From assembly GCF_030388325.1 (NCBI RefSeq), contig NZ_CP103794.1, positions 1,116,001-1,180,000 on the forward strand: a stretch of DNA of 64,000 bases, in the 5' to 3' direction. A program made the translations under genes and the position numbers. Numbering within the stretch: position 1 is the first letter of the stretch; every line of letters begins with the position of its first letter. The notes beneath the pieces are model-generated. The model worked only from the letters and a program-made list of their open reading frames with translations. It was not told where the DNA came from and did not search any database. The DNA is from Flavobacterium johnsoniae. Its GTDB lineage: Bacteria; Bacteroidota; Bacteroidia; Flavobacteriales; Flavobacteriaceae. This document shows, piece after piece, positions 17,453-26,009 of this stretch.

Positions 17453-18651
17453 TAGCTTTTTGAAAATATAAGGGTTGAACAATTTCCTCCAAATCCGAAA
17501 GAATTAGATAAAACGTGTTCGATATTTGCATTTTTTAAAGTAGTCTGCGGTGTCAAATCGAATTCTTCCATTTGAGTTTCAAAATTCAAATTCGGATAAA
17601 CCACATTATTCTGAATTGCCAAAACACTGTAAACAGCTTCAATCGCAGCCGCAGCCGCCAAAGTATGACCTGTAAACGGTTTTGTCGAACTAAAATCTGG
17701 AACTTTTTCTTCTTCGTAAATACGTCGTAAAGCTCTTCCTTCAGATAAATCGTTGTTTGGCGTTGCAGTTCCGTGAACGTTGATGTAGTCAATTTGCGAA
17801 GGCTTTAAACCCGAAACTTCAAACGCTTTTTTCATTGCTAAATAAGCGCCGTCTCCATTTTCTGAAGAAGCCGTTTGGTGAAAAGCATCATTTGCATTTC
17901 CGTAACCCGAAACTCTAGCCAACACTTTTTTGTTTTGTTTGGCCACAATTTCATCTGATTCTAAAACTAAAAAAGCGGCAGCTTCGCCCAGATTCAATCC
18001 TTTTCTATTATTGTCAAAAGGTTTGTTGTAATCGTCAGATAAAATCATCAGAGTTTTAAATCCGTTGATGGTGAATTTAGCCAAAGCATCGGCTCCGCCT
18101 ACAATTACGCGATCTAATTTTCCAGTTTTGATTAATCTCGCGCCCAACATAATCGAATTTGCCGCAGAAGAACAAGCTGTAGAAATAGTAGTTACCATTC
18201 CTTTCAAACCTAATTCTTCGGCTATTTTTTCGGCAACATCACCGCCGTCGTGACAAGTGATATATTTAACCAATTCTGGTTTTTCGAAATAATCGTAATA
18301 ATGTTTCTCCGTCATGTCCATTCCGCCCACACTGGTAGCCGAAATAAGTCCGGTTCTAAATTCGTTGATTGAGGTAATGCCAGCATTTTCAACAGCTTGT
18401 TTTGCTGCCAAAGTACCAATCATAGCGGTTCTCGAAAAATTATTATCGCTGTTTAATCCCAGTTCGCTGATAAGCTCATAGTTGGTTTTTTTGATTTCAC
18501 CCACTTTGATAACATCTGCATGAACTGTAGAAATATTGGAGATGCGAGAAACCCCGATTTTATTTTCGATTAAGGAATGATAATTTTCCTCAACCGAATT
18601 TCCGATTGCGGAGATAATTCCCATTCCCGTAATTGCAACACCTTTTGCCAT
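17452..18651 (-). CDS. Beta-ketoacyl-ACP synthase II-type, catalytically complete
   Basis: 399 residues from ATG 18651 (MAKGVAITGMGIISAIG), chosen because longer in-frame extensions run into the palindromic repeat upstream. The active-site Cys160 lies in TISTACSSAANS, with the two His in NVHGTATPNND and KPFTGHTLAA. It condenses malonyl-ACP with the growing aryl-polyenoyl-ACP. It is coupled one base from the chain-length-factor-like gene, and an ACP gene lies upstream. The polyene rather than the fatty-acid role rests on context. Confidence 0.88.
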   Translation of the reverse strand: MAKGVAITGMGIISAIGNSVEENYHSLIENKIGVSRISNISTVHADVIKVGEIKKTNYELISELGLNSDNNFSRTAMIGTLAAKQAVENAGITSINEFRTGLISATSVGGMDMTEKHYYDYFEKPELVKYITCHDGGDVAEKIAEELGLKGMVTTISTACSSAANSIMLGARLIKTGKLDRVIVGGADALAKFTINGFKTLMILSDDYNKPFDNNRKGLNLGEAAAFLVLESDEIVAKQNKKVLARVSGYGNANDAFHQTASSENGDGAYLAMKKAFEVSGLKPSQIDYINVHGTATPNNDLSEGRALRRIYEEEKVPDFSSTKPFTGHTLAAAAAIEAVYSVLAIQNNVVYPNLNFETQMEEFDLTPQTTLKNANIEHVLSNSFGFGGNCSTLIFSKS

Positions 18652-18670
18652 TTTAGATTTTAGATTAAAA

Positions 18671-18764
18671 ACTTTGCGACTTCGCATCTTTGCGAGCAAA
18701 TTTCTCGTTGCTAAGAAAAAAAAGCTTTGTGATTTAATCTCGCAAAGTCGCAGAGTCGCCAAGT
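18671..18764. repeat. Imperfect inverted repeat, CTCGCAAAG family
   Basis: Arms 18671-18696 and 18739-18764 pair over 26 positions with a few mismatches (ACTTTGCGACTTCGCATCTT against CTCGCAAAGTCGCAGAGTCG). It belongs to the same family as the repeats at 31100-31178 and 60113-60169. It lies between the KS gene and its upstream ACP gene, i.e. inside an apparent operon. Confidence 0.75.
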
Positions 18765-18813
18765 TTTATAAGCATTACTTTAAGTTAGAAACTCTTTGTC
18801 AAAGTTTATGTAA

Positions 18814-19071
18814 CTACTTAGTTCTATTCGCGCTAATGTAAGCTGCCATAGTTTCGATAGATTGGAAAATTGTTTTCCCTTCTTTCGGATCTACTAATTT
18901 AATTCCGTAATCTTTATCTAAAATCACGATCAATTCAAGTGCATCAATCGAGTCTAAACCTAAACCATCTCCAAACAAAGGATCGTTATCAGCAATGTCT
19001 TCAATTGCGATATCTTCAAGGTTTAAAGTAGTTATGATTTTATTTTTTAATTCTTCTTTTAATGCTTCCAT
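18814..19071 (-). CDS. Acyl carrier protein (pigment locus, first copy)
   Basis: 85 residues. The phosphopantetheine attachment motif GDGLGLDSIDALELIVIL has the modified Ser at residue 41, flanked by the four-helix ACP pattern and an acidic composition. It carries the growing chain for the ketosynthases next to it. A second, distinct ACP sits at 29532-29786, so polyene and resorcinol branches (or loading and elongation) may use different carriers. Two bases separate it from the ketosynthase N-domain-like gene upstream. Confidence 0.93.
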   Translation of the reverse strand: MEALKEELKNKIITTLNLEDIAIEDIADNDPLFGDGLGLDSIDALELIVILDKDYGIKLVDPKEGKTIFQSIETMAAYISANRTK

Positions 19072-19073
19072 GA

Positions 19074-19691
19074 TTATTTATTGTATAATGTATTGATAGT
19101 TTCGTTTTTATATTCTGTGTTTTCTGCTGTACTAATCGTACAAAGAAAAGCTTTATAATTGTCATTGAAAAATTCTACCCAGCCGCACAAAACCGTATCT
19201 GCCTTATTCGTATTCAGAAGAATATTGGAATAATTGGACATAAATTCTGCGTTAAAGGTTTCAAATATAAAGAAAGAATTTTCACTTTTCAGCTGATGAC
19301 GGATACTTATTTCGCCCAAACAGATATTTGGCAGCGTATAAACAAAAACAGCTGGACTCGGAAAATAGTTTTCTTTGTCTGAAATAGATTCCTGATATTT
19401 TACATCGGTATCTAAACTGGACGATTTATTAGCCAAAACTAAAGCGATATTGTTTTCTTTTTCTTCTGAAGTTATCGGACTCAAAAGCAATTCAGATCCT
19501 AAAAAAGCCAGTTTGCTCAAAGCATCCATTTTGAAAAACTTTGGATATTGCATTTCAAAATTACGATACGCTTGTTTAGAGAAATCTGCAAAATCGGTTG
19601 GTTCGATTTTGAATACAGAAGTACCGTTCAAAACAATTTCGTTGTTTTGGATGGTGATGTAGGATTGTATGTGGGTTTTTTGATTAAACAT
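19074..19691 (-). CDS. Ketosynthase N-terminal-domain-like protein (stand-alone)
   Basis: 205 residues, about half a ketosynthase. NNIALVLANKSSSLDTDVKYQ and FPSPAVFVYTLPNICLGEISIRHQLK resemble the stand-alone 'beta-ketoacyl synthase N-terminal-like' family found in aryl polyene and pigment clusters. There is no active-site Cys in a KS context and no His motifs, so it cannot condense alone. It probably partners a full-length KS or ACP. It is adjacent to the ACP gene (2 bases). The upstream neighbour is an unrelated AT-rich gene. Confidence 0.7.
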   Translation of the reverse strand: MFNQKTHIQSYITIQNNEIVLNGTSVFKIEPTDFADFSKQAYRNFEMQYPKFFKMDALSKLAFLGSELLLSPITSEEKENNIALVLANKSSSLDTDVKYQESISDKENYFPSPAVFVYTLPNICLGEISIRHQLKSENSFFIFETFNAEFMSNYSNILLNTNKADTVLCGWVEFFNDNYKAFLCTISTAENTEYKNETINTLYNK

Positions 19692-19720
19692 TTATTTTTT
19701 AATCTGAGTAAATTTAATTA

Positions 19721-20380
19721 TTATGATAAAAGAGCAGTTATTATCGAAGTTATAATAGCGGTAAATATTGCAGTGATAATTACAAGTAAGATGGAATCTT
19801 TATTGTTTTTTAAAAAGCTACTCTCATGTCTTCTTTTTAATTCTATTTTACCATTAGAATTTTTATTTAATAGAGTAAAAAATAATATTACAAACCATAG
19901 AACTATTGGCCATAGGTTTTGTTTAATATTTACAATTTCTTTTAAGTAATATGTTTTATAACAATAAATTAAGCAAGATATTGTAGTTATGGTTATAATG
20001 TTGTAAACGGCATTTTTAGGATTAAAAAAATATCTAATTAACGGACTGTTTTTTCGTTTCAAGAATATTTTTTCAATTTCGTATGCTATTTTATTTTGTT
20101 TTTCTCCATAAGAACTGACAGATCCTAAATCTTCGACTATTCTAACATATAAAAAATTAAAACTACCTACTTCATTTTTTAATTCAATCTTAATAATCTT
20201 AGGATTATTTCCTTTATAATGTTTTAACTCTTCTAAATTTTCATAAATGTTATCATCATCAAATAATATGTAATTTTCATTCAGAGCTGAAAATTTGGAT
20301 AAAATTAGCTCAATATCATCTAAAAATAATTTAATGCCAGATATAGTAGATGAAAATTTATTTTGTTCGATAGGTTTCAT
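19721..20380 (-). CDS. Orphan AT-rich membrane protein interrupting the pigment operon
   Basis: 219 residues, not recognised. The N-terminal half (1-125) is soluble and charged, with no signal peptide. Three hydrophobic helices follow at about 128-147, 156-172 and 197-218. The base composition differs from its surroundings: two 60-base lines counted by hand inside the gene contain 13 and 11 G+C, against 23 in a line of the neighbouring ketosynthase. The gene is intact and on the operon strand, only 12 bases after the next ketosynthase's start side. It is probably an insertion that the pigment operon tolerates. An N-terminal sensor plus C-terminal TM layout is seen in some defence effectors, but nothing here proves that. 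Confidence 0.65.
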   Translation of the reverse strand: MKPIEQNKFSSTISGIKLFLDDIELILSKFSALNENYILFDDDNIYENLEELKHYKGNNPKIIKIELKNEVGSFNFLYVRIVEDLGSVSSYGEKQNKIAYEIEKIFLKRKNSPLIRYFFNPKNAVYNIITITTISCLIYCYKTYYLKEIVNIKQNLWPIVLWFVILFFTLLNKNSNGKIELKRRHESSFLKNNKDSILLVIITAIFTAIITSIITALLS

Positions 20381-20392
20381 ATTTATATAAAT

Positions 20393-21541
20393 TTATCTGA
20401 ATGATTTCACTTTCTCAAAAACCACTGCCGTATTACAACCTCCAAAACCAGAAGCTGTTTTCAAAAAATACTCAATAGTTGCCTCTTCATTTTTCTCAAT
20501 AACATTTACTGCTTCACTAACACCAATTTCATCAAATCCTTTCGATTCAAAAAGCATATTTCTATTCGCAGATTCAATCGCAATTACCGTTTCCAATAAT
20601 CCTGAAGCGCCTAATGTATGACCGTAAAAACCTTTTAAACTATTTACAGGAACATTTTGCAAACCTAAACGATTTAAGGCAATTGCTTCCATTTCGTCGT
20701 TGAATGGAGTTGCTGTTCCGTGTGCTGAAATATAATCTAATTTGTTGGCTTCGATTTGAGCTTCTTTCAAAGCATTCCGAATACTTCTAAACAAACCTTC
20801 ACCAGTTCTAGACGGACCCGAAATATGATTCGCATCGTTTATCGAACTGTCGCCAATTACTTTTATTTTTGCGTTTTGGGCTTCCGCCGAAACTAAAACT
20901 GCTGCTGTCGCTTCGCCTAAACTTACTCCTGTTCTGTTTTTAGAATACGGTTTACAAGGCAATTCACTCATGGCTTGAAAAGCATTAAAACCAGATAAAA
21001 CAAATTCTGAAACTTCATCGCCAGCGACTACAAAAACATTGTCATAAAGTTCAGATTGAATCATTCTTTTGGCAATTGAAACGGCCAAAATTCCCGAAAC
21101 GCAAGCATTTGAAACCACAATTGGCTGTATTTTGAATCCGAAGAAATCTGAAATGTTTTTTGCTAAAACATCTAAATGTGCATTATTGAAACTTTCTTCA
21201 GAATCATTTTGTAAAGCCGTAATATTTCCTTTTGTGGTAGAAAGTATAAATGCCGTTTTTGAATTTAATTCAATTCCAGAATTTTTGATAATCGGCTCTA
21301 AAGCCAAAATCATCATTTTCTCTAGACGCGAATATTGGGTTTCAGTACTAATTTTTGAAAAAGCGCTATTTATTTTTTCATCTGAAATAATCGAAGCATA
21401 AAATGAATTCGGCATCAAAGAAATATCACTATGAAGTTGAATTCCCGAATCGCCACGCAAAATCGCTTCGATGTTCGATTCAACATCAAAACCTAAAGGC
21501 GTGATACAATTTGTTTCGGTGATGTATATTTCTCTTAACAT
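20393..21541 (-). CDS. Beta-ketoacyl-ACP synthase II-type, second active copy
   Basis: 382 residues, starting MLREIYITETNCITPLGF. The nucleophile Cys lies in VVSNACVSGILAVS, and the two His in SAHGTATPFND and KGFYGHTLGASG. All catalytic residues are present, so this is an active elongation KS. It is diverged from the copy at 17452-18651 and may act on a different chain length or on the alkyl precursors of the resorcinol. The AT-rich orphan gene follows it directly. Confidence 0.87.
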   Translation of the reverse strand: MLREIYITETNCITPLGFDVESNIEAILRGDSGIQLHSDISLMPNSFYASIISDEKINSAFSKISTETQYSRLEKMMILALEPIIKNSGIELNSKTAFILSTTKGNITALQNDSEESFNNAHLDVLAKNISDFFGFKIQPIVVSNACVSGILAVSIAKRMIQSELYDNVFVVAGDEVSEFVLSGFNAFQAMSELPCKPYSKNRTGVSLGEATAAVLVSAEAQNAKIKVIGDSSINDANHISGPSRTGEGLFRSIRNALKEAQIEANKLDYISAHGTATPFNDEMEAIALNRLGLQNVPVNSLKGFYGHTLGASGLLETVIAIESANRNMLFESKGFDEIGVSEAVNVIEKNEEATIEYFLKTASGFGGCNTAVVFEKVKSFR

Positions 21542-21647
21542 TTTATGATTTTAATTTCGTGAAATTTTTGCTCGCAGATTTGGCAGATTAAGCAGATTTA
21601 TTACGATTTTACAATTTTTAATTCGTGAAAATTTGTGAAATTCGTGG

Positions 21648-22097
21648 CTACTTCAACAATCCCACTTTTCGTTTCCATTCCTCATAAAAAGGCGGATTCG
21701 TCAACATCAAATTTCCTGCTGCATCTAAAAAAACCTGAGTTGTTTCTCCTGTGCAGGCAACTTCTCCTTTTTCATCAATAATTTTAAAACGGTAAATCAT
21801 TTTGGCAGCTGGCGTGTCTACAACCGTTGTTTCGATTGTTACCACATCGCCGTAACGCAAAGACAATTTATGTTCGCAAGTCGATTTTACAATTGGAGTT
21901 GTGTAACCAGTTGCCGCAATATCTAAATATGTAAGTCCGTGTTGGCGGCCAAACGCTTCACGTCCATCTTCGAAATAAGTAATATAGTTTCCGTGCCAAA
22001 CAATTCCAAGCGGATCTGTTTCGTTAAAACGAATTCTGATTTCGTGTGAAACGGTCAAGTCTGTAGCCTCGTTAAACTGCTCTTTTCTTTTTATCAT
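21648..22097 (-). CDS. Hotdog acyl-ACP/CoA thioesterase (4HBT family)
   Basis: 149 residues. The 4-hydroxybenzoyl-CoA thioesterase signature is clear: FNETDPLGIVWHGNYITYFEDGREAF, with the conserved Asp at the start. It would release acyl groups from ACP or CoA, either as an editing enzyme or as final release of the polyenoic acid. Its start lies 26 bases inside the 3' end of the ABC permease gene, so translation is coupled. Confidence 0.87.
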   Translation of the reverse strand: MIKRKEQFNEATDLTVSHEIRIRFNETDPLGIVWHGNYITYFEDGREAFGRQHGLTYLDIAATGYTTPIVKSTCEHKLSLRYGDVVTIETTVVDTPAAKMIYRFKIIDEKGEVACTGETTQVFLDAAGNLMLTNPPFYEEWKRKVGLLK

Positions 22098-23355
22098 AAA
22101 ATAATGCGATGGAAGTTGTAATAATGAAAAACAAAAATAATAAACTTATTTCTGGAATGATTTCTAAGAACGAAACGCTGCGCAATAAAACGTCGTAAAA
22201 CGCCTCTAATGCCCAGTTCATTGGTGAAGATTTAGCAATAATCTGCATAATTTTTGGCATGGCAAAAACGGGAACCCAAACGCCACCAACGGCAGCTAAA
22301 ATAATCACACTTGTTGCGCCAAAAGGAGCTGATTGTTCTTGTGTGCTTGCTACGGTTCCTAATAAAATTCCGAATCCGATTGCTGCAAAACCTGAAAATA
22401 AAGCCACAACACTCATCATCAATAAATGTCCTTCAATATTTAAAGAAGGCAATCCGATAGACGGAAATAAGAATACGGCAACAGCAACCATCATGTAAAA
22501 CTGAATCATACAAATGATCGAGTAGGTAATAGTTTTTCCAATAATAACAACCAAATTAGAAACTGGATTGGTTCTTAATCGAACAAAAGTTCCTTGTGAT
22601 TTTTCTTTTACAATATTAATAGATAACGGAATTACAATAAAAAAGATTGCAAAAAGTGTCCATGCCGGAACATTGTGTTGCGTCGAATTAGGACGAATCT
22701 CTTTGTTATTAATCTTCGGAATTATTTCTTTAAAACTGATGAAATTTTTCTGCTCAAAATCGATAGTTTCTTCTCCTAATTGTTTTTGAAAAGTGCTGTA
22801 AATTGATTTTGTTTCAATCTGCGAAATCATTTTGTCAATCGAACTCATAACTGCATTTTTGAAACTCATTTGAACCGCTGGATCAAAATATAGTTTTACC
22901 TCTTTTTCTTTTATAATGCGTTGAGGTTCGCTTGTTGCAGTGCTATCTGTCAAACCTAAATTGCTCACAATTTTTTCTACATTCTGATCTACTTTTGTCT
23001 GTAAGTCAGAACTTAGGTTTTGTGGAATTACAATTGCCAATTGAAATTTTCCTTTGTAAACATTTTCTTTGGCAATTTCTTCTGTTACAGGTTTGTTGTC
23101 AATTTTAGTTACTACTGTAAACAAATTGCTTTTTTCTAAATTTTCAAAAACCGTTTTTGCAACAGAACCTTTGTCATTATCGACAATTAGAATCTGAATT
23201 TTAGAATCGGTTACAGCTTTAAAAGTGCTGTCTTGAATTAAAGTCACAGTAATCACCAAAACCAAAGGCATTATAAATAAAATAATCAATCCGCCTAAAT
23301 CTCTTTTTAGCAAAAGGAATTCTTTTACCACCGACATCCAAATTTTATATATCAT
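22072..23355 (-). CDS. ABC-2 type permease
   Basis: 427 residues. An N-terminal TM helix (GLIILFIMPLVLVITVTLI) is followed by an extracytoplasmic domain of about 200 residues, then five TM helices at about 225-425, the usual ABC2_membrane_3 layout (YhhJ/DrrB-like). LGTVASTQEQSAPFGATSVIILAAVGGVWVP is the family's conserved loop. It forms an exporter with the ATPase encoded immediately upstream (11-base overlap), likely moving the pigment or a precursor across the inner membrane. Confidence 0.88.
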   Translation of the reverse strand: MIYKIWMSVVKEFLLLKRDLGGLIILFIMPLVLVITVTLIQDSTFKAVTDSKIQILIVDNDKGSVAKTVFENLEKSNLFTVVTKIDNKPVTEEIAKENVYKGKFQLAIVIPQNLSSDLQTKVDQNVEKIVSNLGLTDSTATSEPQRIIKEKEVKLYFDPAVQMSFKNAVMSSIDKMISQIETKSIYSTFQKQLGEETIDFEQKNFISFKEIIPKINNKEIRPNSTQHNVPAWTLFAIFFIVIPLSINIVKEKSQGTFVRLRTNPVSNLVVIIGKTITYSIICMIQFYMMVAVAVFLFPSIGLPSLNIEGHLLMMSVVALFSGFAAIGFGILLGTVASTQEQSAPFGATSVIILAAVGGVWVPVFAMPKIMQIIAKSSPMNWALEAFYDVLLRSVSFLEIIPEISLLFLFFIITTSIALFYDKKKRAV

Positions 23356-24097
23356 CTCTCAACGCTTTTCCGGTTAATGAAATAAAAACATCTTCGAGAT
23401 TTCGGGCATCTTTCGTAGCTTCAATTAATGCCAATGGAGTATCTTGTGCATAAATCTGTCCTTGATCTAAAATAGCGATCTGCGTGCAGAAATCTTCGGC
23501 TTCAGCCAAATGATGCGAAGTATAAATAATGGTCGTTCCGCTTTCGTTTAAAACTTTCAAATAATCGATAATCGCAGCTTTAGAATGCACATCGACACCA
23601 ACTGTTGGTTCATCTAAAAACAACACTTTTGGTTTGTGCAGAATTCCAGCAATTAGATTAACGCGACGTTTCATTCCGCCCGAAAAAGTCTGAACTTGTT
23701 TATCTGCAAATTTCAATAAACCCAAAAGATCCAAAGCTTCGATTACTTTGTCTTTTAGATCAGAACCTTTCAAACCGTACATACTTCCAAAATAATGCAG
23801 ATTTTCTCTCGCCGTTAAAGTCGGATATAAAGCATATTCCTGAGGAACAACACCAATAATTTTTTTAATTTTTGAAGCCTGATGCTGATAATCTAAACCA
23901 TCAATTGAAAAATGTCCAGAAGTTGGTTTTACCAATCCGCAGAGCATGGAAATTAAAGTAGTTTTTCCAGCTCCGTTTGGACCTAATAAACCAAAAATCT
24001 GACCTTCGTTTATGTTTAGCGAAACGTTGTTCAAAGAATACATTTCTGCATTTTTGTACTTTTTCGAAAGGGATTCTATTTGAATGATAGACTGCAA
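23345..24097 (-). CDS. ABC transporter ATP-binding protein
   Basis: 250 residues with all nucleotide-binding motifs: Walker A LLGPNGAGKTTLIS, Q-loop VVPQEYALYP, signature TFSGGMKRRVNL, Walker B KVLFLDEPTVGVD and the H-loop IIYTSHHLAEAE. It energises the permease encoded next. It is nine bases downstream of the BtrH-like gene, so export and the candidate acyl-transfer step share a transcript. Confidence 0.92.
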   Translation of the reverse strand: MQSIIQIESLSKKYKNAEMYSLNNVSLNINEGQIFGLLGPNGAGKTTLISMLCGLVKPTSGHFSIDGLDYQHQASKIKKIIGVVPQEYALYPTLTARENLHYFGSMYGLKGSDLKDKVIEALDLLGLLKFADKQVQTFSGGMKRRVNLIAGILHKPKVLFLDEPTVGVDVHSKAAIIDYLKVLNESGTTIIYTSHHLAEAEDFCTQIAILDQGQIYAQDTPLALIEATKDARNLEDVFISLTGKALRDDI

Positions 24098-24106
24098 AAT
24101 ATATTC

Positions 24107-25105
24107 TTAGCTAATCGCTTTTTTTAATTTTTTGAAAAAGATTTCTTCTCTATTCGCAATGTCCAAAAGTTCATCGGCAATAGTGTTGTACGCATCTTCT
24201 TTGGCGCTTCTGTTTTTATAAATTCTTGAAGCTTCAACAGCAAAATCTCGCCATGAATCGCCAATTTTTGTCATTTCTTTTGAAAGTTCTTTTAGTTCTT
24301 CATTACCTAAAATAACCGAAGCTTCCTGTAAAAATGCTGCATAAATAAAACGGAAACCCCCGCCTCCAGTTCCAATTTCTTCTTGCATACGAACCATTTG
24401 CGCCAAATAATGATTGGCTTTTTTGGTTCCGTGTTTTATAGGCCATTTTCTAATTTGCTTAGAAACAAATTTGATTCCGCGAACACCGACAATTGGCATT
24501 GGCGCCAACATATCCCGACACGTATTTTTTATTCCTTTAATAATGGCGCTTTTTAAATCGACGTCTTTCGGAACTTGAATTGGATAATACATTTGTCCGC
24601 GCGGTGCAAAAGCACCTTTAGCAAAACGAACTTTGTCTAATTCTTCGTGTGTTAATGTTGTAACGGTTTCCATAACTGGATCGCTCACTAAATAATCAGT
24701 TTCGGTTTTGCCATAAACGACTAAATTGTGCGCGTTGAAATGAAAACGATATTCGTCTGGAAAGTAGCTTAAATTGTAAACGCCAACTTGTAATCCCGTT
24801 GGAATATTATTTTTTAAATTTTCATCTAAAGCTTTATTCGCGTTTGAAACTGATGAAAATTTTTGTCTTTTTATTTTTAAATTTAAACGAGTTGCCACTT
24901 TATTAAAAATCTGTCCAGGCAAAGTTCTGTAGCTGATTGCCGGAGCATAATTGACTTTTATAAAAGGCAGGTATACAAAAAATAAACCTGAGCCAATACC
25001 AAAAACCATCGGTTCGCTGATGTTTAGTCCGCTATTTTTTAGCAGATTTGACGCTACTCCATTCTCGCAATGAGCAGACTGATGATGTGTGAAAGTTAAT
25101 TCCAT
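24107..25105 (-). CDS. BtrH-like acyltransferase (C39-type papain fold), candidate flexirubin ester synthase
   Basis: 332 residues. The N-terminal domain matches the BtrH_N family: HHQSAHCENGVASNLL has the nucleophile Cys13, FNAHNLVVYG the His126 and YLVSDPVMETV the Asp142, together a papain-like triad. The C-terminal 150 residues are helical. BtrH transfers an acyl group from an acyl carrier protein to an amine in butirosin synthesis. By analogy this enzyme could move the aryl polyene acyl chain from ACP to a hydroxyl of the dialkylresorcinol, the ester bond that defines flexirubin. That role is inferred. It abuts a 134-residue unknown gene and the ABC exporter. Confidence 0.75.
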   Translation of the reverse strand: MELTFTHHQSAHCENGVASNLLKNSGLNISEPMVFGIGSGLFFVYLPFIKVNYAPAISYRTLPGQIFNKVATRLNLKIKRQKFSSVSNANKALDENLKNNIPTGLQVGVYNLSYFPDEYRFHFNAHNLVVYGKTETDYLVSDPVMETVTTLTHEELDKVRFAKGAFAPRGQMYYPIQVPKDVDLKSAIIKGIKNTCRDMLAPMPIVGVRGIKFVSKQIRKWPIKHGTKKANHYLAQMVRMQEEIGTGGGGFRFIYAAFLQEASVILGNEELKELSKEMTKIGDSWRDFAVEASRIYKNRSAKEDAYNTIADELLDIANREEIFFKKLKKAIS

Positions 25106-25510
25106 TTATTTGGTAATGCTGTTTTTTAATTCTTCAATTGAAATCTCAAAAGTATCGGCGTATTTCTGCAAAATTTTATGACTTAATGTTGCAAAAACAC
25201 TTGGTTTAAAATGTCTTTTTACGCGCCATTTCCAAAAACCTACATAACTAGACAAAATAGTAAGATCCATTTTGTTGACTTCCATAAAATACACAATCGG
25301 ACTTGCTTCGCCATTTAAAACTTGTTGTTTGGCATCGGCAATTCTTTCGTTTATTTCGTCGATAGAATTTGAAAGTGCAATTGTTTTGGGTTCCCAGCCA
25401 GTGCTTAATGTTGTGGTATAATTGCCATTTTCATCTGTAGCGTACAAAAGCTCTTTTACGTTGTTTTTTGTTAAGTTACTTTGATCCTGAGGTACTTTAT
25501 CTTTTTCCAT
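25106..25510 (-). CDS. Small conserved-looking cytoplasmic protein of the pigment locus, unknown
   Basis: 134 residues, no signal peptide or TM segment. The middle part (FMEVNKMDLTILSSYVGFWKWRVKRHF) and the C-terminal helix pair (LSHKILQKYADTFEISIEEL) suggest a small helical protein with a DNA-binding-like or adaptor-like end. I do not recognise a family. Its stop codon directly abuts the start of the BtrH-like gene, so both are probably made in fixed ratio and may interact. Confidence 0.65.
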   Translation of the reverse strand: MEKDKVPQDQSNLTKNNVKELLYATDENGNYTTTLSTGWEPKTIALSNSIDEINERIADAKQQVLNGEASPIVYFMEVNKMDLTILSSYVGFWKWRVKRHFKPSVFATLSHKILQKYADTFEISIEELKNSITK

Positions 25511-25538
25511 TACCTAGTTATATTTTCAAGAGGAATTG

Positions 25539-26006
25539 TTACGAAACCGAAACCGTTTTTTGAATAAACAAGTTGATTTCGCATTCTAAGAGTATCTGAT
25601 TTTCGACAGAACTGTTACAGCTCATCGTGCATAAAGTGTAATCGTCGCCAGCAAATTTTGAAACTAAATTTGCTTTGGTAATTATGGTTTCGCCGACTTT
25701 TGGCAACGAATGAATTTTTACATTTTTTAAGGCACTGATAAATCCAATTACATTTACGTTTTCATTTTCTGTTCCGTCTTCGTCAAAAAAGTATTTTTTT
25801 CCAACAATAGACGAACAAGTCTGCGCCGTATTTTCTATTAAACCTGCTTCGATAAAAACATTATTCTGAACAAAAATATTGTCTTGTTTTATCAAAAAGA
25901 TGGTTTCTACAAAGTTGGCATCAATATCCAAAATTAAATCGACCATAAGCATTGGCGCTCGGTGCGGTAAATAATTTTGTATGTCAACTCCGGTATTCAA
26001 AATCAT
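25539..26006 (-). CDS. Hotdog dehydratase-like protein, catalytic His missing (ApeP-like), copy A
   Basis: 155 residues with the FabZ-like opening LPHRAPMLMVDLILDI. At the active site the segment IFVQNNVFIEAGLIENTAQT replaces the usual HFPGxPxMPG block: the His is gone while the Glu/Gln of the helix (ENTAQ) is kept. This looks like an ApeP-type subunit that needs a partner, or a binding-only hotdog. It is a paralogue of the next gene upstream (26010-26441), with shared LP-P-MVD and EAGLIE-AQ blocks. Confidence 0.75.
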   Translation of the reverse strand: MILNTGVDIQNYLPHRAPMLMVDLILDIDANFVETIFLIKQDNIFVQNNVFIEAGLIENTAQTCSSIVGKKYFFDEDGTENENVNVIGFISALKNVKIHSLPKVGETIITKANLVSKFAGDDYTLCTMSCNSSVENQILLECEINLFIQKTVSVS

Positions 26007-26009
26007 ATA

